DNA from: Chloroflexi bacterium RIFCSPLOWO2_02_FULL_71_16
GTDB taxonomy: Bacteria; Chloroflexota; Limnocylindria; P2-11E
Assembly (NCBI GenBank): GCA_001795345.1
Contig: MGON01000035.1
Location: 5,133 to 11,434 of the forward strand
DNA: 6,302 nt
Direction of reading: 5' to 3'
Under the pieces are notes generated by a model that was not told the origin of the DNA, ran no database searches, and saw only the letters and a list, made by a program, of their open reading frames with translations. This document shows, piece after piece, positions 1-6,277 of the stretch. The number at the start of each line of letters is the position of its first letter. Positions within the stretch are counted from its first letter, which is position 1. The position numbers were made by a program, and so were the translations under genes.

Positions 1-14
1 GCGCGGGGGCGATG

Positions 15-20
15 AAGGAG
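15..20 (+). promoter_or_regulatory. Ribosome binding site of the first oxidoreductase gene
   Basis: AAGGAG lies 8 nt before ATG 29, a near-ideal Shine-Dalgarno site. It supports ATG 29 over an upstream start, since the reading frame is otherwise open to the window edge. The 28 bases before the gene are too few to judge a promoter; a TGA at 13-15 could end an upstream gene, which would place this gene inside a longer operon. Confidence 0.65.
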
Positions 21-28
21 AGAGCGCG

Positions 29-1687
29 ATGGCGGACGCTACCTACGACGCCGTGGTCATCGGCGGCGGCCACCACGGCACGATCACCGCGTGCTACCTC
101 GCCCGGGCAGGCCTGAAGGTCGCGGTCTTCGAACGGCACACCGAGCTCGGCGGTGGCGCCGTGAGCGAGGAGGGTCCCGCGCCCGGCTTCCGCCAGAACT
201 CCTGTGCTCACTTCACGCGCTTCTACAGCCATCCCGCATATCGCGACTTCGACCTCCGCGACGAAGGGCTGCGGTACGTCTTCCCCGACCAGAACGAAGG
301 GATGATCTTCGACGACGGCACCAGCTTCATCGGGCATTCCGCCTTCCGCGTGGTGGATGCTCAGACGGGACGCACCGAATACAGCGAGGAGAACGTCAAG
401 AAGACCTACGAGCAGATCCGCCGCTTCTCGCACCGCGACGCCGAGGTCTACCTGGAGCTGCTCGACCGGTATCGGCGCTGCTGGAAGGAAGCATTCCACG
501 CGCATCGCTTCTCGGCCCCGACGCCCTGGGGGACGCCCGACCCGCTCGAGGCGCTCGTGGCCGACCCGGACAGCGGCCTGGAGCCGGTCCATCAGTTCAT
601 GACCGTGCGGCAGGTCGCCTACGACTTCTTCGAGAGCCCGGAGCTGCGGACGCTCTTCATGCGCGCGACACCGACCTCGGGTGGCTGCTTCCCCGACGAC
701 GTCATGGGACTGCAGGGGCTCGTGCACGTCATGGCGCTGGTGCTTTCCTTCGAGCCCGCGGCCATCGCCGAGGGCGGCACCCGGGCGATCACGGACGCGC
801 TCGTCTCGGCCGGCACCAAGCTGGGCGTGCAGTATTTCACCGGCCACGAGGTCGATCGCGTGATCGTCGAGAACGGCGCAGCGAGCGGCGTGCAGCTGAC
901 CGACGGGACGCGCGTGGCCGCGCGTCTGGTCGTGAGCGACCTCGGCGTGCCGCAGACGGTCCTGCGGCTGCTGCAGGACGCACCCCTCGCCGACCGGATC
1001 ATGCACCGCGTCAAGAACATCCACTACGACCGTGCCCAGATCTTCTGGGGCAACGTGGCGGTCCACGAGCTGCCGCGCTACGTCGCGGACGCGCAGAACC
1101 CCGGCGTGGGCACTCAGCCTCGCCTGTACTGGGGGGCGAAGGATCCGGACTACTTCGCGACGCGCTACCAGCACGAGATCTTCACGCTCGGGTTCGCCCA
1201 GCAGCTCTACATCCTGACGGCGCCCGACAGCATCTGGGATCGCACGCGTGCGCCGGAAGGCAGCCACACGATCCTCGTCGAGGACTTCACCGCTCCGGTG
1301 CGCCTGTTCTCTCCCCGCGAGTGGGGACGCCTCAAGGAGCAGTTCGTCGATCAGATGCTCGAACAGTGGGTACGGCTCGCTCCGAACATGACGCGCGACA
1401 ACGTGATCGCCTCGCGCATCTACAGCCCCTACGACGTCGAGGTCGGTCATCCGGACATGCTCGAGGGCGGCTGGGCGGAAGGCAGCATGTTCGCTTCACA
1501 GCTGGGTCGCTTCCGTCCGATCCCCGAGCTCTCCGGCTATCGCACGCCGATCGCTGGTCTCTACCTCTGCTCCTCGAACCTTCACTCCGCGGGAGGGATC
1601 GGCCGCGGCAGCAGCTACAACTGCTACCAGGTCATCGCGCAGGACCTGCATCTGCCGTCCGGCGCCCAGGCCGGGCGCAGCCACTGA
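29..1687 (+). CDS. FAD-dependent oxidoreductase, phytoene dehydrogenase/PYROXD2-like (COG1233 type)
   Basis: A 552-residue cytosolic flavoprotein without signal peptide or obvious membrane segment. The N-terminus carries a dinucleotide-binding Rossmann fold: beta strand, then G12-x-G14-x-x-G17 (GGGHHG), then E35 at the end of the second strand, where such enzymes hold the FAD ribose, followed by LGGG. A second conserved block (about 249-310: GGTRAITDAL, then GVQLTDG and VVSD) is typical of the phytoene desaturase/amine oxidase superfamily. The C-terminal FAD-contact block is at 510-531 (GLYLCSSNLHSAGGIGRG). Length fits the family (about 500-580). The start at ATG 29 is preceded by AAGGAG at 15-20 and puts the Rossmann strand right at the N-terminus; the frame is open upstream, so an earlier start outside the window is not excluded. 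Members of this superfamily oxidise C-C or C-N bonds; substrate unknown here. The ETF genes follow after 19 nt, suggesting (inference) that it may pass electrons to ETF rather than oxygen. Not likely a carotenoid gene: no other carotenoid genes are nearby. Confidence 0.9.
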   Translation: MADATYDAVVIGGGHHGTITACYLARAGLKVAVFERHTELGGGAVSEEGPAPGFRQNSCAHFTRFYSHPAYRDFDLRDEGLRYVFPDQNEGMIFDDGTSFIGHSAFRVVDAQTGRTEYSEENVKKTYEQIRRFSHRDAEVYLELLDRYRRCWKEAFHAHRFSAPTPWGTPDPLEALVADPDSGLEPVHQFMTVRQVAYDFFESPELRTLFMRATPTSGGCFPDDVMGLQGLVHVMALVLSFEPAAIAEGGTRAITDALVSAGTKLGVQYFTGHEVDRVIVENGAASGVQLTDGTRVAARLVVSDLGVPQTVLRLLQDAPLADRIMHRVKNIHYDRAQIFWGNVAVHELPRYVADAQNPGVGTQPRLYWGAKDPDYFATRYQHEIFTLGFAQQLYILTAPDSIWDRTRAPEGSHTILVEDFTAPVRLFSPREWGRLKEQFVDQMLEQWVRLAPNMTRDNVIASRIYSPYDVEVGHPDMLEGGWAEGSMFASQLGRFRPIPELSGYRTPIAGLYLCSSNLHSAGGIGRGSSYNCYQVIAQDLHLPSGAQAGRSH

Positions 1688-1706
1688 TCGGCGGGAGCAC
1701 GGAGCG

Positions 1707-2504
1707 ATGCGCGTCGTGGTGTGCCTGAAGCAGACCGTGGATCCGCTGATCCCTGTCACGAGCCTCGTGGTGGACAGGGATCGGAAGAGGATCGCCACGA
1801 CCTCCAAGGTCCCGCCGGTGCTCAACGGCTACGACGAGCAGGCGCTGGAGGCCGCACTGCGCCTCAAGGACACCGCAACGGGCGGATGCGAGGTCATCGC
1901 CCTCTCCGCCGCCGCCGAGTTCGACCTGGACGTCATGCGGTCGGCGCTCGCGGTGGGGACCGATGACCTCGTCCTGGTACAGGACCCGGCGCTCGAGACT
2001 TGGGATGCCCACTCGGTCGCCCGTGTACTGGCCGCCGCGATCCGGCACCTCGAAGGTGTGGACCTGGTGCTGTGCGGAAGGCAGGCCTCCGACTGGGACA
2101 ACGCCCAAGTCCCCCTGATGCTCGCGGAGATGATGCCCGGCGTCGCGTGCCTCACGTTGGCACGGAAGGTCGAGGCGCTCGGGCGGCGTGTGCGCGTCGA
2201 GCGGGTCCTGAGCGACGGCATCCAGATCATGGAGGCCGACCTGCCCGCGGTGGTCACCGTGACAAGCGAGCTGGGGACGCTGCGCTATCCGCGGCTGAAG
2301 GACAAGCTGCAGGCGGCGCGCCGCCGACCCCGCTACCTGACGCTCCAGGAGCTGGGCATCGACCCGGTGACACCACCCGCGGTCGAGCTGCTGGACCTGG
2401 AGCTCGTCGCGACGCAACGGGCCTGCGAGCTCGTGACCGGGAGTGACGGCGCCGAGGCGGGCCGGCGATTGGCGGGCGTCCTCCGGGACGCCCGGCTCAT
2501 CTGA
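1707..2504 (+). CDS. etfB: Electron transfer flavoprotein subunit beta (FixA/EtfB family)
   Basis: A 265-residue beta subunit of the EtfAB heterodimer, the soluble carrier that takes electrons from flavin dehydrogenases and passes them to a membrane quinone reductase or other partner. Visible family features: N-terminal VVVCLKQTVD (residues 3-12), LNGYDEQALEAALRLK (39-54), the nucleotide-binding loop GRQASDWDNAQ (124-134), a version of the ETF-beta signature at about 164-184 (VERVLSDGIQ ... LPAVVTVT), and the C-terminal recognition-loop region SELGTLRYPRL (187-197). Length matches the usual 250-265. ATG 1707 is preceded by GGGAG at 1693-1697, spacing 9. It ends 3 nt before etfA, so the two are surely co-translated. 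Oddity: the loop is more commonly of the form GRQAIDGDTAQ or GKQAIDDD; here the position between the two Asp residues is Trp (W130) and the usual Thr/Cys position is Asn (N132). The subunit assignment is firm; the redox partner is unknown. Confidence 0.95.
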   Translation: MRVVVCLKQTVDPLIPVTSLVVDRDRKRIATTSKVPPVLNGYDEQALEAALRLKDTATGGCEVIALSAAAEFDLDVMRSALAVGTDDLVLVQDPALETWDAHSVARVLAAAIRHLEGVDLVLCGRQASDWDNAQVPLMLAEMMPGVACLTLARKVEALGRRVRVERVLSDGIQIMEADLPAVVTVTSELGTLRYPRLKDKLQAARRRPRYLTLQELGIDPVTPPAVELLDLELVATQRACELVTGSDGAEAGRRLAGVLRDARLI

Positions 2505-2507
2505 CGC

Positions 2508-3494
2508 ATGGGGATGGCGGACGGGGTCCTGATCTTCGCGGAGACGGACGGCGGACGTCTGCACGCCGGCTTCTGGGAGCTGGTCACCGTCGGCCGGCAG
2601 CTCGCGACCAAGCTCGGCACGACGATGCACGTGGCCGTCCAGGGTGGGGACGCGAGCACGGTCACGGAGGTGCGGAACAGCGGAGCCGACCAGGTCCACG
2701 TGGCCGAGGATGCGCGCCTCGCCGAGCCATGGCCCGACGCTCATCTCGCTGCGTTCGCGACGCTCTGTCGCGAGCTCGGGCCATCGGTCATCGTCATGCC
2801 CCGCACGCCGCTCGGCATGGAGGTGGCCGCGCGCCTGGCCCATCGCCTCGGCGTCGGGCTGGCGCCGGACGCGATGACGATCGAGGCCACCGAGACGGGA
2901 ATGGTGTGCACGCGACCTGTCTTCGGCGGCGTAGCGCGCGCGACGATCCGGCTGACGCGACGGCCGTGGATCGTGGTCCCCTACCGCCGGGCCTTCGAAG
3001 CGGCCACCCCGAGCTCGTCGTGCCAGAGCGAGCTCGTGCCGGCGCCCGCGATGCCCGAAGGGACGCTCCGGACGCAGTGCGGGCCACATGCGCGGCAGAG
3101 CGATGAGGGGCCGGACCTCGAACGAGCGCGCGTGGTCGTCGCCGGCGGCATGGGAATGAGCGAGGCGGGATCGTTCCAGATGCTGCGCGAGATCGCGGAG
3201 CTCCTGGGCGGCGCCGTCGGAGCGTCGCGCCCGGTGTGCGATGCCGGCTGGGTCAGCTCCTCGCTGCAGATCGGGTTGACGGGCAAGACCGTGGCGCCCG
3301 AGGTCTACATCGCCGTCGGCATCTCGGGAGCGATACAGCACATGTCGGGCTGCTCGTCCTCGCGAACGATCGTGGCCATCAACAAGGACCCCGCGGCGCC
3401 GATCTTCCAGCAGTCCACGTATGGCGTCGTCGGCGATTGGAAGGAAGTGCTGCCGGCGTTCCGCGATGCGCTGGCCGGCGGAGGAGGACGGTGA
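2508..3494 (+). CDS. etfA: Electron transfer flavoprotein subunit alpha (FixB/EtfA family)
   Basis: A 328-residue alpha subunit, the FAD-holding partner of EtfB. The N-terminal ETF domain covers about residues 6-165; the C-terminal FAD domain starts near 207 and keeps the canonical chain of motifs: GGAVGASR (234-241), DAGW (245-248), LQIGLTGK (253-260), VAPEVYIAVGISGAIQH (262-278), IVAINKD (288-294) and APIF..YGVVGDW (297-311). Expected FAD contacts are present: S240/R241, Q254, T258, H278, N292, D310. There is no N-terminal ferredoxin domain. Oddities: the usual GGRG before the FAD domain reads GGMG (213-216), and the segment after IQH is SGCSSSR rather than the common AGMKDSK. The interdomain linker (166-206) is Ser/Pro-rich with C172 and C191. 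The start is ATG 2508 or the in-frame ATG 2514, a two-residue difference; neither has a strong ribosome site, so coupling to etfB translation is likely. It overlaps the next gene by 4 nt. Confidence 0.96.
   Translation: MGMADGVLIFAETDGGRLHAGFWELVTVGRQLATKLGTTMHVAVQGGDASTVTEVRNSGADQVHVAEDARLAEPWPDAHLAAFATLCRELGPSVIVMPRTPLGMEVAARLAHRLGVGLAPDAMTIEATETGMVCTRPVFGGVARATIRLTRRPWIVVPYRRAFEAATPSSSCQSELVPAPAMPEGTLRTQCGPHARQSDEGPDLERARVVVAGGMGMSEAGSFQMLREIAELLGGAVGASRPVCDAGWVSSSLQIGLTGKTVAPEVYIAVGISGAIQHMSGCSSSRTIVAINKDPAAPIFQQSTYGVVGDWKEVLPAFRDALAGGGGR
3480..3488 (+). promoter_or_regulatory. Strong ribosome binding site for the aldehyde dehydrogenase gene
   Basis: GGAGGAGGA lies inside the last codons of etfA (encoding its Gly-rich tail) and ends 2 nt before GTG 3491; the first GGAGG sits 6 nt from that start. 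It decides the start: an in-frame open stretch reaches back to 3236, but it lies wholly over the conserved FAD domain of EtfA, and its translation has no ALDH similarity. Confidence 0.75.
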
Positions 3495-4921
3495 TCTCGA
3501 CGGCACCGGCGACAGGCCGCACGGCCTCGGTCACGGACCCGGCGACCGGCGAGGTCATCGGCCAAGTCCCACTGGGCACCGCCGAGGACGCCGACCGCGC
3601 CGTGCGCTCCGCGGAGGCCGCGTTCGGTGACTGGCGCGCCCGACCCATGGCGGAGCGCGCTGCGCTCCAGCACGCCGCCGCGTCCGCGCTGCGGTCGCGG
3701 AGCGACGAGTTCGCTCGGACCCTGACGCGGGAGGTGGGCCGGCCGCTGGCCGGGTCGCGCAGTGAGGTCGAGCGCACGGCGGCGCTGCTCGACTACTTCG
3801 CCGAGGAGGGGCTGCGCCTGCGCGGCGAGATCCCGAAGCTCGACCTGCCGGACGAGCGCGTCCTCGTCGTCAAGGAGCCGGTCGGCGTCGTGGTGGCGAT
3901 CGTGCCGTTCAACTACCCACTGACGCTGCTCACCTTCAAGCTGGGCGCGGCGCTCATCACCGGGTGCACGGTCGTGGCCAAGCCCGCGCTCGAGACGCCG
4001 CTCACGACGCTCATGCTGGCGGAGCTCTTCCGCGAGGTCGGCTATCCGCCCGGCGCGTTCATCGTGGTGACGGGCCGGGGCAGCGAGATCGGCCAGGCGC
4101 TCGTCGAGCACCCGATCCCGCGCAAGGTCGCGTTCACCGGGGGGACCGCCGCGGGCAAGCGCATCGCCGCGGCCGCGACGGGGACCAACAAGCGCGTGAC
4201 GCTGGAGCTGGGCGGCCAGTGCCCGGCGATCGTGTGCGACGACGCGGATCTCGACGTCGCCGTGCCGGCGCTGCTGCGGCAGACCTTCGAGAACGCGGGC
4301 CAGTTCTGCTACCGGGTGAACCGGATGTACGTCCAGCGTGGGATCTTCGGCGCCTTCGCCGAACGCTTCGCCGCCGCCGCCCGGGGCCTAGTCGTCGGGA
4401 ACGGGCTCGAGCCCGGCACGCAGATGGGCCCGCTACGGCGCGCGGACGTCCTGCGGAAGACCGAAGAGCACGTGAGCGACGCGGTGGCGAAGGGAGCGCG
4501 GCTGCTCGCCGGCGGCGAGCGCATGACCGGACCGGGATACGAGCGCGGGTACTTCTGGCCGCCGACCGTGCTGGCGCAGACGGATCATTCGATGCGGATC
4601 ATGACCGAGGAGACGTTCGGCCCGGCTGTCGGCCTGATGCCGATCGGGACACTGGATGAGGCGATCGCGCACGCGAACGACACGCCCTATGGCCTCGCGG
4701 CGTTCGTCTTCAGCCGGGACCTGGCGACGGCGCTGCGGGCCGCCGAGCGCTGTGAGGCGGGCTCGGTCTGGGTGAACGACATCCATCGCTCCTACGACCA
4801 GGTGCCCTTCGGCGGATACAAGCAGAGCGGTCTGGGCCGCGAGAAGTCGCGTCATGGGCTGGACGAGTACCTCGAGCTGAAGACGATCTACCTGTCCCTG
4901 CCGAAGGGGATGGGCGCATGA
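3491..4921 (+). CDS. NAD(P)-dependent aldehyde dehydrogenase (ALDH superfamily)
   Basis: A 476-residue soluble enzyme oxidising an aldehyde to the acid with NAD(P)+. With the GTG start at 3491 (GTGA overlap with the etfA stop) it has the usual ALDH length (about 470-500) and begins with the normal N-terminal strand region (DPATGEVIGQVPLG). Catalytic features: N141 in VPFNYP, K164 in VAKPALETP for coenzyme binding, the glycine loop FTGGTAAGK (215-223), general base E239 in LELGG, nucleophile C273 in FENAGQFCYRVNR, EETFGP (373-378), and C-terminal PFGGYKQSGLGRE (439-451). All catalytic residues are intact, so it should be active. The C-terminal region with VWVNDIHRSYDQVPFGG looks like the broad semialdehyde/lactaldehyde-type branch rather than a CoA-acylating one; the substrate is not deducible. 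Placed after etfBA and before a dehydrogenase of the SDR type, it would plausibly remove an aldehyde made by the upstream flavoenzyme or the SDR (inference). Confidence 0.95.
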   Translation: MISTAPATGRTASVTDPATGEVIGQVPLGTAEDADRAVRSAEAAFGDWRARPMAERAALQHAAASALRSRSDEFARTLTREVGRPLAGSRSEVERTAALLDYFAEEGLRLRGEIPKLDLPDERVLVVKEPVGVVVAIVPFNYPLTLLTFKLGAALITGCTVVAKPALETPLTTLMLAELFREVGYPPGAFIVVTGRGSEIGQALVEHPIPRKVAFTGGTAAGKRIAAAATGTNKRVTLELGGQCPAIVCDDADLDVAVPALLRQTFENAGQFCYRVNRMYVQRGIFGAFAERFAAAARGLVVGNGLEPGTQMGPLRRADVLRKTEEHVSDAVAKGARLLAGGERMTGPGYERGYFWPPTVLAQTDHSMRIMTEETFGPAVGLMPIGTLDEAIAHANDTPYGLAAFVFSRDLATALRAAERCEAGSVWVNDIHRSYDQVPFGGYKQSGLGREKSRHGLDEYLELKTIYLSLPKGMGA

Positions 4922-5505
4922 TCCCCAACGTGGACGAGAAGTACGCCGAGATCTACGAGCGGGCGGGACCGTATCTGGATACGCGCCACAACGACCTTCA
5001 CGTGCGCATCGCGTACGGCTTTGCCCTTCGCCTCCTGGAGGAATACCGCGAGGCCGACGAGGCCGTCGTGCTGCCGGCGGTGATCCTCCATGACACCGGC
5101 TGGAAGACGATCCCGGAGGATCAGCACCTCAAGGCGTTCGGTCCGAAGATGACGGACCCGGACCTGCGTCGCGTGCACGAGGTAGAGGGCGCGCGCATCG
5201 CCAACGAGATCCTCACCGCCGTGGGATACGACGCTGCGCGCCGGGAGGAGATCGTCGCGATCATCGACGGGCACGACTCGCGCGAGACGGCGATGTCCCT
5301 GAACGACAAGGTCGTCAAGGACGCCGACAAGCTGTGGCGCTTCAGCCGGACAGCGATGGAGATCGACCACCGCCGCTTTGGATACGAGCTGCGCGAGTAC
5401 TTCGGGTGGCTCGAGCGGCAGATCGATGACTGGTTCTTCACCCCCGAAGCGACACGAATGGCCCGCGAGTCGTTCACCGAGGCGCGCGCCGCGTTGATCG
5501 GCTGA
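4918..5505 (+). CDS. HD-domain protein, probable metal-dependent phosphohydrolase
   Basis: A 195-residue soluble protein with a complete set of likely metal ligands for the HD superfamily: H28 (in NDLHVRIAYGFAL), the doublet H58-D59 (VILHDTGWK), H87 (RRVHEVEGARIA), H119 (IIDGHDSRE) and an Asp in VVKDADKLW (D135 or D137). Several His beyond the doublet suggest room for two metal ions. The spacing between H119 and the DAD motif is that of hydrolase-type HD proteins, which act on nucleotides or other phosphorylated compounds; the actual substrate is unknown. The start ATG 4918 overlaps the ALDH stop (ATGA) and has AAGGGGA at 4904-4910, spacing 7. It is followed by the SDR gene after 7 nt. Its place between two dehydrogenases suggests a role in the same pathway or in repair/turnover of a metabolite, but nothing in the sequence proves it. 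Moderately sure of the fold, unsure of the reaction. Confidence 0.85.
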   Translation: MIPNVDEKYAEIYERAGPYLDTRHNDLHVRIAYGFALRLLEEYREADEAVVLPAVILHDTGWKTIPEDQHLKAFGPKMTDPDLRRVHEVEGARIANEILTAVGYDAARREEIVAIIDGHDSRETAMSLNDKVVKDADKLWRFSRTAMEIDHRRFGYELREYFGWLERQIDDWFFTPEATRMARESFTEARAALIG

Positions 5506-5512
5506 CGTCGAG

Positions 5513-6277
5513 ATGGCGCAGCGCGGGCCGCTCGACGGCCGCGTGGCGATCGTGACCGGGGCCGCGCGCGGGCTGGGCCGCGCTTTCAGTCTCGCTCTGA
5601 GCGAAGCGGGCGCAGCGGTGGCCGCCGCCGACATCGACCTCGCGGGCGCGAGAGGGACCGCCGCGGCCATCGACGCCGCCGGGGGCCAGGCGCTGGCGGT
5701 GGCCGTGGACGTGTCGGACGAGGCCGCCACGCACCGCATGGCGGACGTGACGGTCGAGCGCTGGGGGCGGATAGACATCCTCGTGAACAACGCGGCGCTG
5801 TACGGCGGCCTCGAGCGCAAGCCCTTCGGGGAGATCACCCCCGCGGAGTGGGACCGCGTGATGGCCGTCAACCTCAAGGGACCGTGGCTGTGCGCGCGGG
5901 CGGCGGTGCCGCACATGCGGGCGCGGGGATCTGGCAAGATCATCAACGTCGCATCCGCCGTCTTCCACAGCGGCTCACCCCTGTGGGCGCACTACGTCGC
6001 GTCCAAAGGGGGCGTCATCGGCCTGACACGGGCGCTCGCGAAGGAGCTCGGGGACGATGGCATCAACGTGAACGCCATCGCACCGGGCTTCACGCTCACC
6101 GAGGCGAGCGAGGCGCTCATCCCCGGAGCGGACCGGTACGGGGTCGACCGTGGGGCGATCAAGCGGCCAGAGCGTCCGGACGACGTCGTCGGGCTCGTCG
6201 TCTTCCTCGCGTCCGCGGCCAGCGACTTCATCACGGGCCAGACGATCGTCGTCGACGGCGGAAGACAGCTCCAGTGA
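5513..6277 (+). CDS. Short-chain dehydrogenase/reductase (classical SDR, FabG-like)
   Basis: A 254-residue classical SDR oxidising or reducing an alcohol/ketone pair with a nicotinamide cofactor. Motifs in order: cofactor glycine loop T15-G16-x-x-x-G20-x-G22 (TGAARGLG), acidic D40 at the end of the second strand (favours NAD over NADP), DV at 66-67, NNAA (92-95), N120 of the catalytic tetrad, S148, and Y161-x-x-x-K165 (YVASK), then the PGF loop (191-193) and the C-terminal ITGQTIVVDGG (240-250). All four catalytic positions (N120, S148, Y161, K165) are present, with the normal 13-residue Ser-Tyr spacing. The size is standard. ATG 5513 lies 7 nt after the HD gene stop and has only a weak GAG in front, so it probably depends on translation of the upstream gene. 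Annotation pipelines often label such proteins 3-oxoacyl-ACP reductase or glucose dehydrogenase; the context argues for a catabolic alcohol dehydrogenase, but the substrate is open. Confidence 0.93.
   Translation: MAQRGPLDGRVAIVTGAARGLGRAFSLALSEAGAAVAAADIDLAGARGTAAAIDAAGGQALAVAVDVSDEAATHRMADVTVERWGRIDILVNNAALYGGLERKPFGEITPAEWDRVMAVNLKGPWLCARAAVPHMRARGSGKIINVASAVFHSGSPLWAHYVASKGGVIGLTRALAKELGDDGINVNAIAPGFTLTEASEALIPGADRYGVDRGAIKRPERPDDVVGLVVFLASAASDFITGQTIVVDGGRQLQ

Noticed and set aside
1..15. The 3' end of an upstream gene ending at TGA 13-15
   Set aside because: Only four codons would be visible, which is too little to call a gene. It is mentioned as a possibility under the first ribosome site.
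29..1687. A carotenoid biosynthesis locus, from similarity to phytoene desaturase
   Set aside because: No phytoene synthase, prenyltransferase or cyclase is nearby, and the C-terminal motif departs from CrtI-type desaturases. The neighbours are catabolic redox genes.
91..1728. A 545-codon open frame in another + frame over the first oxidoreductase
   Set aside because: Its translation is dominated by Arg, Gly, Pro and Ala with no motif, while the 29-1687 frame carries the Rossmann and C-terminal flavin motifs. Length alone reflects the scarcity of stop codons at high GC.
3236..3490. An N-terminal extension of the aldehyde dehydrogenase back to ATG 3236
   Set aside because: This stretch overlaps the most conserved part of EtfA in another frame, its translation is not ALDH-like, and GTG 3491 has a strong ribosome site and gives the standard ALDH length.
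1707..3494. Flavin-based electron-bifurcating ETF (FixAB/Bf-ETF type)
   Set aside because: There is no fixC/fixX, no ferredoxin domain on EtfA, and no bifurcating acyl-CoA dehydrogenase or ferredoxin gene in the window, and the EtfB loop is not the typical GRQAIDGDTAQ. It is not disproved, but nothing here supports it.
1632..3506. A 624-codon open frame on the minus strand covering etfB and etfA
   Set aside because: It lies opposite two genes with unmistakable conserved motifs. Its translation is Arg/His/Asp/Gly-rich without recognisable domains, as expected of an antisense shadow in GC-rich DNA.
4918..5505. HD-type mixed-valent diiron oxygenase (PhnZ/MIOX-like)
   Set aside because: The size is similar and the His/Asp ligand set is rich, but the residue four after the fourth His is Glu123 rather than the Lys expected in those oxygenases, and the last Asp (DAD motif) is only about 16-18 residues after that His, as in hydrolase-type HD proteins.
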